Under the pieces are notes generated by a model. The model was not told where the DNA came from. It searched no databases and saw nothing but the letters and a program-made list of their open reading frames with translations. The position numbers and the translations under genes were made by a program. 64,000 nt of DNA from Cephalopachus bancanus (Eukaryota > Chordata > Mammalia > Primates > Tarsiidae), in NCBI GenBank assembly GCA_027257055.1, contig JAPVLO010000007.1:3286001-3350000 (forward strand), written 5' to 3'. Each line of letters starts with the position of its first letter. Position 1 is the first letter of the stretch. Shown in pieces: positions 48,575-59,720 of this stretch.

Positions 48575-49158
48575 CTGCAGTTCTCCTTGAAACGGCACTT
48601 CCCCTCCAGGAAGAACGGGCAGGGCTTCAGGGACTTGTGTGTAGGGTAGAGGTAGAGCACGCGGACCCCCGCCGAGCCGTCCTCCGCCTCCTCGGTGCCC
48701 ACCACCATAGCATTGTGGTACTCCAGAGTGCCCCACGAGCTGTAGTACGGGGCGTTCACCTTTGTCCCGCTCAGCTCGTCCTCGTCGTCGTCCTCGCCCT
48801 CCTCCTCCTCCTGCCCTCCTTCCGTGGACTCTGGCCCCGCGTCCGTCCCAGGAACAGCCTCCGGCGCCGCCCCCGGGGCGGCCGCGGCCTCCCCCACTTC
48901 GGCCACGGCTTCCTGGAGAGCAGGGCCCTCGGCATCCCCCCGGTCCGGGCGCTCTCCGTCCATCGCGGCCAGCAGTTGGCTCTTCCGGACCGCCGCCAGG
49001 CTGGCCTCGGTGAGCTCGATCAGCTCCTTCAGGTCCGCCTGCAGCTGGAGGAGATCGGCCTGCTCGGGCGAGTGCGGGCCGGCGCTGAGAGCCAGCTCTA
49101 CCTGCCGCAGCTGTGCGCGGTAGGTCTGCAGGGAGGCCTCCAGGCTGCTCTCGTCCAT
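48575..49158 (-). CDS. ZGPAT: ZGPAT first coding exon (coiled coil, acidic, CCCH finger)
   Basis: This exon supplies 194 residues starting MDESSLEASLQTYRAQLRQV. An N-terminal helix with a LELA/LQADLKELIELTEASL heptad-like pattern is followed by an Ala/Glu-rich stretch, an acidic run (GGQEEEEGEDDDEDELSGTK), the conserved VNAPYYSSWGTLEYHNAMVV and most of the CCCH zinc finger: CPFFLEGKCRFKENC, whose histidine is in the next exon 15 kb away. The ATG at 49158 is chosen because it matches the family start and lies 29 bases after a clear 'ttctccgcag' acceptor; the open frame continues upstream only as intron/UTR. The donor is CAG|gtgaag. Confidence 0.97.
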
Positions 49159-49692
49159 GCTGCGGGCCTGGCCCCCAAGCGCGGGCGCTGCGGAGAAGGC
49201 GGCGGTGAGCCGGGTAGCAGCCTGCGGGGCTTCGCTCGCAGCTGGGCGGCGGCCCCCGGGCTCTGTAGGGCGCGGGATCCGCAGGGCCCACAGCACCACG
49301 GGCTGGCTGGCCCGGACACCGCCCCCGCCGGGCCCCACCGACCTCCCTCGCCCCGCCCCTCAGCCGGGCCGGGCCGACCCACCCACCGCTCGGCCCCCTT
49401 CCCGGGTGTCTCCCGCGCCACAGGCCGCCCGGAGCCCACCGCGTTGCCGCGCGTGTCTCCCTCCCCCTCTCTCGGCCCGCTCCCCCAGCCCGGCCTCCCG
49501 CTGCCCCGCCCGGCCCCCTTCCCCAGTCTTCCCGGCGCCGTAGACCGCAGCCCACTCGCCCCGGCCGGGCCCTCTTTCCGAGCGGCTTCCCGCCGCCGCC
49601 ATAGAGAGCCCGCCGGCCTCACCGGCTAGAGCGGCCCACACTCCCTTCCGCCTTCGCAGCCGACAGGCACTTCTTCTCGAGTGCTGCCGTCT

Positions 49693-49700
49693 CCGGAAGT
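49693..49700 (+). promoter_or_regulatory. ETS/GABP-type site CCGGAAGT
   Basis: Full consensus ETS core inside the divergent ZGPAT/ARFRP1 CpG island. GABPA/ETS sites are common at bidirectional housekeeping promoters. Occupancy is inferred. Confidence 0.45.
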
Positions 49701-50385
49701 GCCCGGCGCGCGGGGGCCGTCGGGACGCGCTTCCGCCTCGGCCCCCGGCGTCCCGTCAGGCGCCGCACGGGGTCGGCGCGGGGTCAGGTGCGCGGCGGCC
49801 TGCAGGCCCGGGGGTCTCGGGCAGGTAGGCCCAAGGCTGCGCGGCTGGGCCCTGGGGCGACCGGGACTCCGGGGTCGCGGGCTGACAGGAGGGCGCGCCG
49901 GCTGCGCATCTTTGAGTCTAGAACGTGGCGGCCGCGGCGGGGGACAGCAGCCGTCGGGGCTGGCCCCGGGTCCTTCCTTCCGCCGGGAGGGTCAGTCCCG
50001 CCCCTCCAGAGCGCTCTCGAGTCTAAGACTGGGGGCGGCCCGGCCTGAGGCCCGCGGGGCACCCCGATGGCGGTGGCCCAGGCTGGTCGCGGCTTCTGCG
50101 GTAGGAAGGGCAAGGTGGGGGCGGGAGGCAGGGCACCTGGCAAGGGTCATGGGTGCCGCGAGGCCGTGTACAAACACCGCAGAGTGGGTCTGCAGTCGAT
50201 TACACCCTGAGAGGCAGTGCCATGAGCGCAGCGACAGTGAGCAGGGCCACCGGCGAAGTCATGGAGGCCGAGCCGAGGGGACGGGGTGTTGGGAATGGCC
50301 CCAGGCTTCTGGGGCACTACTGAGCACCGTGTGAGACTGGGCGCTGCAAGCCAGGCTGCACTGACATCTCCTGCCTGCAGGCAGG

Positions 50386-53300
50386 ATGTATACGCTGCTG
50401 TCGGGCTTGTACAAGTACATGTTCCAGAAGGACGAGTATTGCATCCTGATTCTGGGCCTGGACAATGCTGGGAAGACGGTAAGTACCTGGCCCCTGCCAT
50501 GCTTCCCCGGAATCCATCTGCAGTTCCATGTTCAGGGCCCAGGATCCCAACTGCCAGCTTTGTGAAAGGCAGGGTGTCGCTACTTGTTTCTGTTATTGTT
50601 TTCTAAGAAACAGGCCCAAACAGGGGTATTTGGTAAAGCACTTGAGCCCCTTCCTGATGCGCATACTCCCTCTCTCCTCAGACCTTCCTGGAGCAGTCGA
50701 AAACCCGCTTTAATAAGAACTACAAGGGCATGAGTCTATCCAAGATCACCACTACCGTGGGTCTAAACAGTAAGGGGGAACTTTGGGGCTGCGGGTTTGG
50801 GGCCCTGAGGATGCTGTGATGTCCACAGCCCAACAGCCAGCGGCCAGAGACCTGTCAGGCCTCTGCTCAGGGCAAGCCCTTGTCGAGTGGCCTCAGAGTG
50901 TGGGCTATTCCCCCGGGAGCTGGGACTTGGTGTGTCAAAGATCAAGTTCATGAGCCTTGCCTGTTCTCTCCTCTCCCCAGTTGGCACCGTGGATGTGGGG
51001 AAGGCTCGCCTCATGTTCTGGGACTTAGGGGGGCAGGAAGAGCTTCAGTCTTTGTGGGACAAGGTAAGACATGCCGTGTGCTCCCCGGCTTACACTATGT
51101 TCCCTGCCTGCTGCTTCTCTCCAGGCAGCACCTGTGGTTTCTTCCTCAGCAACCTCCACCACCCACCGTGTTCCTGAAGCATTTCTCTCCCATCCTATCT
51201 CAGCTTCCTGAGTTGCTCCCAGTTTTGTGTTAGCTGAACCCTTGACTGGAATTGCCCCAACAGTGGTGTCAGGGGAGCTCCCACAAGGAAGAGCCCCAAA
51301 CCCTCTGGGGATGCCTATTGGGATTCCTGGGAAAGAATCACTGAACACCAGGGTGATTAGGTCAACATTTTTATTAGGGGACTTGTTCACAGAGGGGGTT
51401 GCAGCATATTCTCGGGGGCAGCGAGAGAAAAGGATATCCTATGCAGGTGCGTGCAAAGCACGGGATCAGGACATGGAGTTTGTATGAGGGTCCAAGGAAG
51501 TTGGGTCAGGGCTAGGGCTAGATTCTTTCTGTGTCTTGAGTAACATTAACATTTTTATGAGGGCCTAGAATGTTCAAACCCCCAGCTTGGGCTTGAGCCA
51601 CAGGGAAAACATGTAGTTGGCCAAGTCACAGAGTGGTCAAGGCACTTTGGGTTAGTTTCTCAGGACAAGAGAAAAAATGTGGGACCTGGGGGACTCTATG
51701 CTTCCCCCAGAGTGAGACTACACTTATTTCCACTCAGTGTAGAGATATGATCACCACAGGACGTGGGCAGAAATGGCAAAGGCCCAATGTGGGAAGGTAC
51801 ACAGCTACGTTTCCTTTGACAGTCCCTCCACAGTTCTGATTTCACACCCACTCTTGCTCTTCGTGAAGGCTTCCTCCCCAGCACAGGAGAGTATCCTCAG
51901 GGCCAATGGTAACTGTTTCCTTCTGACGTGGATTTTGGACATTTTTGGGGTCTCAGTATGGTGCCCTTCCTCCACACCCCCAAGCTGGAGTCTTTCTTAC
52001 CTCAGCCTATGCCAGGCACAGGTCCAGCATGGAGCAGTGCTGACCCAGCCCCTGCCCCACAGGTGGGCACACTGGACGTGAGGCAGTCTGGTGCCTGCCT
52101 GCTGCCCTGCTTTGGGAACTGGGTGCCTTGTTCCTTTCCTTGACCCCACCAGAGCGTCCCTTCCTGCCCTGACTCCTAGCCAAGGGGCGGCATCTCTCTC
52201 ATGTTATGTCTCTGACAGATCCTCTGTGGCCACATCAGACAGGACAACAGACAGGACAAGTCAAGTCAGAGCCTGGTTGTCTAGATGCCTAGCACACATG
52301 GGGAGTTCTTGTCACAGTCTAGGGTCTCACACAGATACTGAGACAGGTTGGGATGTAAGGTGTGTATTGGGCATCAGCACCAGGAAGGCAGCAGAGACAG
52401 GGTGGGGAAGTCAACTCAGGCAGTAGAGCCTGCAGGGCTGTGGGTGGCCTAGGGAGCATGGGGGGAGAGCTGCTAGTTATGGCTATGCCACTTCAAGCCA
52501 TGCTGGCCAGGACTTCCAACTGCCACTGGCACACAGCTTGTGCAGCCTGGGACATGTGTGACTTAGTAAGGTGATTCTCAGCCAAAGCAAGCCCCACTGG
52601 AGCCAAAATGAGGCCTCCCCTGGACACGCTGCCTACCACCTGCAGCGGGGCCACCACAGGGCCACCTGTGCACTACTGGGCCCCAGGATCCCATGTCAGG
52701 AGAGGGCCTCTCCTGAGGGGAAGCTGGAGCAGGGAGACAAGGGGCTGTAGCCTGTCCTTGCAGCTACACCATTAACAGACCTTAATGAGGTCTTGAGCCT
52801 CATTCTTCCTGAGGACCCCCGTCCTGCTAGGTGTGACCTCCCAGCAGAGCCCTTCTCTAGGCCTACCTAAGTGGGCTGGTGGCTCCCTGGGCCCCACTGT
52901 GTGGTGGCAGTCCTGCATGCTGCCCTCTAAGTCTTCTGATCATGTGGAGCCCAGTATGCCCACAAGGCAGCTGCTGAGTGTATTATTCTTTGGTGGTCAG
53001 GACTCCCGACTCTGCCAAGCCCAGAGCTGTTTGAACAGGCAGCAGAGCCCCCTTATGGGTCACTGCGAGGGACAGAGGAGTCTCCTGTTCCCACCCTGGT
53101 TCCCAGACTCTGCATCCTTGGGAGCCCAGTGCCCCAGAAGGGTCTCCAGTTGGGAGAGTTGGCCTCGTCATGGGACCCCAGCAGTGCTGTTTCCAGTGGA
53201 CATGGCCGCCGGTCAGCCCTGGGTCAGCATGCGTGGGTATGGCAGGTGCCTTGGGGCCTTTACTGTAACATGAGTCTTAGGATGATGTGGTGTCATGTGG

Positions 53301-56300
53301 AACCCCGGCTGGCACCTTGCCTTTGGGGAGCTCCTATTGCTACTGGGGACACATTTAGACCCAGTCTGGGGTCCCTCTGGTCCCTCTGGTTGCCCCACTG
53401 GGTTCAGCCGTGCTACCATTGGGCCAGGAACTTGTGGTCCCACCAGTGGTCCCACCAGCCTTGGTGAATAAAGCCCATCCACTGGCCTGTGCTCTGCCAC
53501 CATGTCTGCTATGTGTGTGTCCATGTCCACCTGAGGTATTGATCTCCAGTATCTGCTGGTGGACCTTGAGACAGGACTCAGGGCTTTCCTCCCGTGTCTG
53601 TTGTTTGCATCCCTAGTCCTTCTGGCACCACTCTGTGCCCACAGGCCTACATATGCCAGTCTCAGGCCTTGACTATGTGCACAGGCGGGCCGCCTGGTGT
53701 TCTGGCCACAGGGAAGACATCCCCTGTCCTCTGGCCACTGGTGAGCCACCAGCCATGCATGGGCTTTCCCTCTTCCCACTGGCTGGAGTTCCTCCACTGG
53801 GGTCTGGGACCTCCTAGTCTTGCTCACACGTATCCCCATGTGCTGCTCATCTTCTGTGGCCCCTTCTGGGCTGTCCACCTTATGCCTGGTGGATGTCATG
53901 GCCAGCTCTGGCCACTTGGTGCCCTGGTCCAGGGCCCGGTAACGTGAAGCTCTCTGTCACCCAGTTCAGGATCCATGGGGGTAATGTGGCGACTGTCTCA
54001 CGGGCTTGCTGCCGACCTCAAGAGTGTCCCTTGCTACCATGCAGGCCTCCAGCTAGGGCCTGCCAGTTCCTGGGTCTTGGCAGCAAGATAGCCAACCCCC
54101 AACCTGACCCCCGGAGCTGGTGGCTTCTGTGTCAGACCTGTCTATGGGCCAGAGAAGCTCCTGTGTGAGGACCCGCTGCCTGTAGAGCATTCCCTGCTTG
54201 GGACACCCTAAGGATGTGGGGAGCTTGTGGGCTGGGCCAGGCCTCCCCCTTGTCTCACACCTTCAGTGATGTGTACGTATTGAAACCAGCTCGTCCCTCT
54301 CTGTCGGCATCAAGTTCCAGGTCACTGGGAAGGGAAGCTGCCACCACCCTGAGCTGAAGTGACAGGTGTCTGCTCCATGTGGATGCCAAAAGTTTCCCAT
54401 ATTCTTTTTTGGTGGGTAGAAACACTCTCACCCACTCTGTGTTCGGGTCTCGTGCCCAAGGCCACAGGGATCTTTGCCTTGTCTCGTCTGTTAATGGTGC
54501 ACACCAGTGCTGTCAGCAAGCCCAGGACTGGATGGGAGGGCTTGCTTGGTAGGCGGCGCTGGCCTTCCCATGCCCCCCTGCAGTGGCTCAGCAGGGACAC
54601 CAGTCAGGCTTGCCATCCAGGTCAGGGATTAGGCTGTGCGCTCGGCTCTGCCAACCCCTAAGCCTCGCCTTTTGGCCTCTTTCTCTGGCCACATCAGGCC
54701 AAGGGTCAGGGTGGTTTCCCAGAAGTGTGGTGGGGGGAGGGGAAAGGGGGGCTGCCAGGCCTCTTAAGGGCTCTGTACCTGGGTGTGGTATGGCGGGGCA
54801 AGGAGGCTGGGGTGTGAGCACATGTGGCTCCCTTGCAGCAGGGACAGCCACACTACAGGGGCTTTCCTCAGGGGGCCTGGCTTCTCCAGCACTAGATCTC
54901 CTGCCCCTGGAACACACCCGGCAGGTTCTCCTGTTGGGGATGGCCCTGTCTTATGAGTTGCACCTCCCTGGGGTGGCCAAGTTGCCACTGCTCTCACTGC
55001 CTCTTCCTCTCACAAGCCCCTTGCGGTGGCTGCGACTCGGGATCCTAGCCACGCTGGCCCTGGGCAGGTTGGTGACTACAGCCCCAACTCCCACTGCTTC
55101 CTCTTAGTACTATGCAGAGTGCCATGGCGTCATCTATGTCATTGACTCCACCGATGAGGACAGGCTAGCGGAATCCAAGCAGGCCTTTGGTGAGTGGCCT
55201 GGCTGTCCCTGGGAGGGAGGCTGGGGGAGATGGTCGGGGCAGCTTGGGCTTCCTGTGTGTCCAGAGCTGGTCTTGGAGTGAATGGCTGGGTGGTCAGGTG
55301 GGATGCAGGTGCGAGGTGTTGCCTCTCCCGCCCTCCCAGAGAAGGTGGTGACGAGTGAGGCGCTGTGTGGTGTCCCTATCCTGGTGCTGGCCAACAAGCA
55401 GGATGTGGAGGTGAGCCCTGCACCCCTGCAGTGTGGCTGTCCCTGCTGCAGTGGAGCCACATGTGCTCATACCCCAACTTGCCCCGCCTGAGTGTAGAGC
55501 CCTTAAGAGGCCCTGCAGCCTCAGGTCCTCTCCGAGCTTCCTTTGGAGCTGCCACCGCCAGGGCAGACCTATCCCTGCCGAAGGTTTTCCCATCCCAGGG
55601 CAGGCTGTGGGTGGGCTCCTGAGCCTCTTCCTGCAGGGCACCTGCTATCCTCTGGAGGCAGCCCTGCCCAGTTCCAGGAGTAGCTGGGCTGTGGGGACCC
55701 AGGTGGACACTGAACTCGGAGAAGGGAAGAGCTGGCCCTGGTCCTGCTGCCCTTGGGGCCAGTGTCTCTGCTCACAAGCTCCCCAGAACCTGAGGGAGCT
55801 CTCAAAGCTCCCTGAGGTGATGCTGGCCACACCGACCCTTGCTGTCTCAGAGGGCCAGGGTGAGTCTTCACTTCCCACCCTCCCAGGGTGACTGTGGCCC
55901 TGGGACCTGGCCACCTCCATTGCCTGGGCCTCGGCCTTCAGATGGTCCTAGTCATGCCAGGCTCCTGGGTGGCCCCTCATTGGAGCCACTTGTGGACGTC
56001 TAGAGTTGGCTCCGGCACCAGCAGCCATGTGCAGACTCAGGGACTGAGCTCAGGGTCCTGACTGCTATGGCCTCAGTATGAGACCCTGGGGCCCTGGCCA
56101 AGCTGTGTGCCATGCCATGTCCTGGGTGTCAGCAGGCAGGATGTGGGGTTGCCCCTCATAGCCTCGTCTCCCCCAGACTTGCCTGTCAATCCCTGACATC
56201 AAGACCGCCTTCAGTGACTGCACCTGTAAGATTGGCCGGCGGGACTGCCTGACTCAGGCCTGCTCTGCCCTCACTGGGTGAGTAGGGCCTCCTCCAGGGT

Positions 56301-56442
56301 GTCCTTGGGGCCTCGGGCCAGGACAGCCCCACCTCACACACACTGTCTTCACAGCAAAGGGGTGCGTGAGGGCATTGAGTGGATGGTGAAGTGCGTCGTG
56401 CGGAACGTCCACCGGCCACCGCGGCAGAGGGACATCACATAG
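50386..56442 (+). CDS. ARFRP1: ARFRP1, ARF-related GTPase of the trans-Golgi
   Basis: ARFRP1 is a membrane-associated small GTPase that sits on the trans-Golgi through SYS1 and acts upstream of ARL1 in golgin recruitment and post-Golgi sorting. Seven coding exons, all GT-AG and in phase: 50386-50478, 50682-50769, 50981-51063, 55108-55189, 55340-55410, 56177-56277, 56355-56442. They give exactly 201 residues, as in human. The start is MYTLLSGLYKYMFQKDE: there is no Gly2, so no myristoylation, in line with acetyl-Met targeting. The P-loop is GLDNAGKT, switch II DLGGQEELQSLW, guanine-specificity motif NKQDVE. The protein ends RPPRQRDIT with TAG. The ATG lies 5 bases into an exon after 'ctgcctgcag'. 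The non-coding first exon lies in the CpG island and was not delimited. Intron 3 of the coding series (51064-55107) is long. Confidence 0.98.
51064..55107 (+). other. Long ARFRP1 intron without recognised genes
   Basis: Four kilobases between coding exons 3 and 4 of ARFRP1. The sequence is unique, moderately GC-rich and free of Alus, unlike the intron of neighbouring ZGPAT. No coding exon was recognised. The left arm of an inverted repeat lies near its 3' end (54757-54853). Confidence 0.7.
54757..54853. repeat. Inverted repeat, left arm (ARFRP1)
   Basis: The reverse complement of this segment matches 55431-55511 closely: both share gtgtggctgtccctgctgca, then ggagccacatgtgctca, then ttgccccgcc, and finally agagcccttaagaggcc. 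The left arm is about 16 bases longer because of internal indels. No transposon family was recognised. Confidence 0.8.
55431..55511. repeat. Inverted repeat, right arm (ARFRP1)
   Basis: Partner of 54757-54853 in opposite orientation, starting 20 bases after the donor of the exon 55340-55410. The two arms enclose two ARFRP1 coding exons (55108-55189 and 55340-55410). Confidence 0.8.
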
Positions 56443-57410
56443 GCACGGCAGGCCATGGCTGGGGCAGCTCGGCCCCTTGTGCCAGAGGAGCGGGCTTCCT
56501 GCCAGCTCCCTCAACGCCCACCCTGGGACGTGGGTTTGCTTTGCTTTTTGGTTCTTCCATTTGTTTTGTGTTTTCTTGAAGACAAACTTTCCTGTCTGGA
56601 AAAGTACAGGCATCCAGAGGCTTCTGCAGAGGGAGTTGGGCAATGGGGCCCTCCCAGGCCCTTTCCAGGATGGGATCTGAGGGGGACCTGGTTGGAAATG
56701 GGAGTCCCTTCCTCTGAGTGGGACTGTGAGCTGCCCCGGAGCCCTTGTGAACTCCTGGATCAGCTCCCTTCCTTGCCCAGTGAAGCCACAGCTGTGCTCT
56801 GGTCTCTGCACCCTGTGATTCTGGAAGTGGTCTGGGAGCTGGCCTCACTTTGGGAAAGACCTGCTCATGTGCCCAGAGGCCAGCTGGTTGCTGGGTTCTG
56901 ACAGCCTCAGGACAGCACTGAGGAGGCCTGAGAGGAAGACATAGCCCCATGCTGGTCCAACGTTGCCTCATTTTAATCCTCAGGGAAGGGAGAAAGCTGG
57001 GAGGTCTTGCTGGGGGAGTTTTTATCAACATGGGCAAGTTGGGTGCTGTTTGTGGGCGCCCAGAGCCCTCTGTCAGCCACGTGTGTCTGTGGCCAGCTCA
57101 GCTGGTGCCGTGGGCCCCACTGGGTGGTGGCCTGGGCACACTCTTTTGGGGTAGGTGGGGGGCCACCTACCCCACCATGGGGCCAAGGTCAGTCTTGTGC
57201 TGGGCCTGCACTGAGTTGGGGCCTCCCAGGTGCCCTTATGCTGACGGAGCAGAGGCCCTCCAAGTGAGGTGGGTTCTAGGACCGGCCTCACAGCCTCTAC
57301 CTGACTGGGCCAAGTGTCTGGCTATACTGGGCCAAGTGGCTGTGAGCAGTTAACTGCTGTCCTGAGTGTCCAGGCATGTGTGCACAATAAAGGCATCTCA
57401 TTGGCTCCTG
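56443..57410 (+). other. ARFRP1: ARFRP1 3' untranslated region
   Basis: About 960 bases from the stop codon to just past a canonical AATAAA at 57386. It is unique sequence without recognised repeats or competing coding frames. Confidence 0.75.
57386..57391 (+). terminator. ARFRP1 poly(A) signal AATAAA
   Basis: Canonical signal 945 bases after the ARFRP1 stop, in the context 'tgcacaataaaggcatc'. Confidence 0.85.
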
Positions 57411-58199
57411 TCTGACCCTTCCTCCTCGTGGTCTGGGTACAGAGATGCTGGTCCTGAGCTCCCAAGGGGCTGACAGGGAGGCAGGAGTCTTTCTGGTGGG
57501 TCTGGAGCCATGGCCTGTCCAGGGAGTGGCCTCTTCAGAGGGTCAGGCTACACTACCCTGCCCCCAGAGGGCTTGGGCAGAGCTGCTGGAAAGGTGTGAG
57601 TCTCATGGGGGTGGTGCCCAGCTGTGGGCTGTGACTCACAGGAGTTGAGTGGGAGGTCCCCACACCCTCTCCCCAGGGACCCCCAGTACCATGGGTATGC
57701 TGGGCCTCCAGCACCTGGAGGAACCTGTCTGGGTTGGGAGGGGAGGGTTGTTCTGGATGAGTCTGGAAATGCCTTGCTTCCCAGAAAACACACAGGGTGC
57801 AGGGTCTGGGTGAGGTCTTTGGCTCATCCTCTCCTGGGAAATCCCCTGAGTTGGGAGTGGGAGGGACTCTGGGTGGGGAGGAAAGGGGACGCGTGGGCGC
57901 CCCCAGCACCAAGGCCAACAGAGCTGTGCTCTCCACTCTTCAACACAGTGACACCCTCTTGGGCACTGACCGTCCCTCCGCTCTGCCCCAGCAACTGAGT
58001 GGGATGGGGCGTCTTGGAGTGAGCTTTCGGGACTCCCGCCACCTCACGGCCAGCAGGCGGCCTCGGAGCAGCACCCACCACCCACTGCCCACCCTTGAAG
58101 TCCAAGTGTCCAAGGGAGGGGAGCCTGAGCCGGCGGGTGGGGGGCTTCCTGCCTGGGCATCCCTGCCGCCCTCCCCAGAGATGCCCAACACGCGCTAGC
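57411..58199. other. Spacer between ARFRP1 and TNFRSF6B 3' ends
   Basis: About 800 bases of unique, moderately GC-rich sequence between two convergent gene ends. Several open frames overlap on both strands, but none has homology I recognise, so no gene is called. Confidence 0.6.
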
Positions 58200-58282
58200 T
58201 TCAGAAACAGCTTTATAAAAAAAAAACGAAGAAGCCTCCTGCGGTGCAGACCGCCGAGGGTGTGGAATAAATAAAGAGATGC

Positions 58283-59707
58283 TCAGCGCGCAGGAAGGAA
58301 GCGCTCGCGAACGCCCCGCTCCAGCCCGGGAAACCTGGCAGCGCCTGCAGCAGCAGCCGCGCCACCAGCAAGCCGTCCCGCGCCTCGCGGAGCTCAGAGA
58401 GCCGCCGCAGCTTCGCCCGCAAGGCTGCGCGGGTCCCCCCGCGTGGGGACGCGACCCTGCGTTCCGGTCCCGCGAGGGCCTGCTGCAGCCTCCGCACTGG
58501 CACGTCCTGGAAAAGCACAAAGTCGATGATGGCGCGCTCGCACTCAGTCCCTGCGGGGGGGGGGGCAGTCAGTCACTTCGCCCACAGACGCGGGCGGGGA
58601 GTTCACAAAACAAAAAAAAACGCCTCTGCGTACCCAAGTGGGAACACGCGAGCTACGCCGGAGGGTATCGCACAAAGGCGGCAGCAGGCCGCAGGAAGGC
58701 GCAACGCGGCCTTCTCGGGTGAGCCCCGGAGGCCCCAGGTGGGGGCGGGGCTTCCGCCGGTGCAAGGCGTGAGGCTGGAGCTGGCGGGACCGCACCCGAC
58801 CTGGCTCACCTCCCTCTGCGGACCTCTCAAGAACCGCTCAACTCTGGACCCCGGCCTCCCGGTGTCTTGGGGGTCGGGAGGGCTGGCGAGTAGCTGCAGT
58901 CACCTCCCGGGGCTCCCAGGGGCTGCGTCCTGCCTCGGAGCCTAACCCTCAGCCACCCCTGATAGGGCTGGGGCCCTCCCAGAGGCCAGCCGCACTACCA
59001 CGACCCGCTGCCTCGTCCCTGCTCACCTGGCCCGCGCGGCCCCCGGGCGCTCAGGGGAAAGCCGGTGCAGCTGGTGCACAGCGCGTCGTGAGAGGAGCCT
59101 GGCACTTTGAGCGCCAGGCCCAGGGCCGTGCAGTTGCGGTGGGGCTGGCACCGCTCCGAGCTGGAGCTGCGGGCTGAGAAGGTGCCCGGGAGACACGGCT
59201 GGCACTGCGTGTTCTGGTTGGGGGTGCCTGGCGGGCGGGGAGGACAGAGTCGCAGCTCCGGTCAGCCACCGAACCCCGCGCCGCCGGTTCCCCTCTCCCG
59301 GCCCCGCCCAGCCGCCCAGCACCCACCGGCGGTGCTCACGCCCGCGCCGGGCGCACACCGCGAGTGCTCCAGGCAGACGCCTTCGTGCGTGAAGAAGCCG
59401 GCACGGCAGCGGCAGGCGCGGTTATGGGTGGCGTGGCACGGCCGCGCCTTCTCCTCGCGCTCCCCGCAGAGAACGTTGCAGTAGCGGCAGCGCTCCAGGT
59501 AGTCCCAGAACTGCGTGCATTGGCGCGGCGGGCAGGGGCTGCACGTCGTGGGGCTGTCCTAGCTGCTGCACGAAGGTGGCGGGCAGACACTGGGCGCACG
59601 ACAGCCACTCCCGCGTCTCGCCATGGGAATGTGGGCGCGTCCGCCGCCCCGCGCAGGGCCAGCGCCAGCAGCAGGGCGGCCAGCTCCCACCCTGCAGGCA
59701 CCCTCAT
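58283..59707 (-). pseudogene. TNFRSF6B: TNFRSF6B (decoy receptor 3), frame-broken copy
   Basis: In human this gene makes DcR3, a secreted TNF-receptor-family protein without membrane anchor that soaks up FasL, LIGHT and TL1A. Three exons are recognisable on the minus strand: 59707-59327, 59227-59027 and 58550-58283. The signal peptide start MRVPAGWELAALLLALALRG and PTFPWRDA are in one frame. CRD1 residues EWLSCAQCLPATFVQQ lie in a second frame. PTTCSPCPP, TQFWDYLERCRYCNVLCGER and the following CRD2 lie in the third. Exon 2 is intact (NTQCQPCLPGTFSARSSSSE onward). Exon 3 keeps ECERAIIDFVLFQDV, but the ending PGLERGVRERFLPAR and its stop are in another frame. Translation from the ATG would stop after 123 residues, 9 bases before the exon 1 donor. 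Against human, the breaks look like deletions of about 8, 8 and 7 bases. Splice sites remain good. Assembly error in GC-rich sequence cannot be excluded. Confidence 0.85.
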
Positions 59708-59720
59708 GGTCCAGTTAGAG
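58290..59720. promoter_or_regulatory. CpG-rich interval across TNFRSF6B exons
   Basis: High GC and dense CpG run through all three TNFRSF6B exons. A G-run of 12 is present at 58555-58566 just before the exon 3 acceptor. Whether it acts as a promoter is unknown. Confidence 0.5.

Larger units (their letters stand above)
48480..50150. promoter_or_regulatory. Divergent CpG-island promoter of ZGPAT and ARFRP1
   Basis: A long interval of very high GC and CpG content spans the first ZGPAT coding exon, its upstream non-coding exon and the start of ARFRP1. The two genes point away from each other here. ETS-type CCGGAAGT is at 49693-49700 and further TTCCG cores lie on both sides. No TATA box was seen. 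Transcription start sites were not determined. Confidence 0.75.

Noticed and set aside
48542..49629. Open frames of 330-337 codons in alternative frames over ZGPAT exon 1
   Set aside because: GC-rich shadows of the real ZGPAT exon; no conserved domains.
50386..56442. ARFRP1 alternative as a generic ARF or ARL gene
   Set aside because: No Gly2, MYTLLSGLYKYMFQKDE start, 201 codons and RQRDIT end are specific to ARFRP1.
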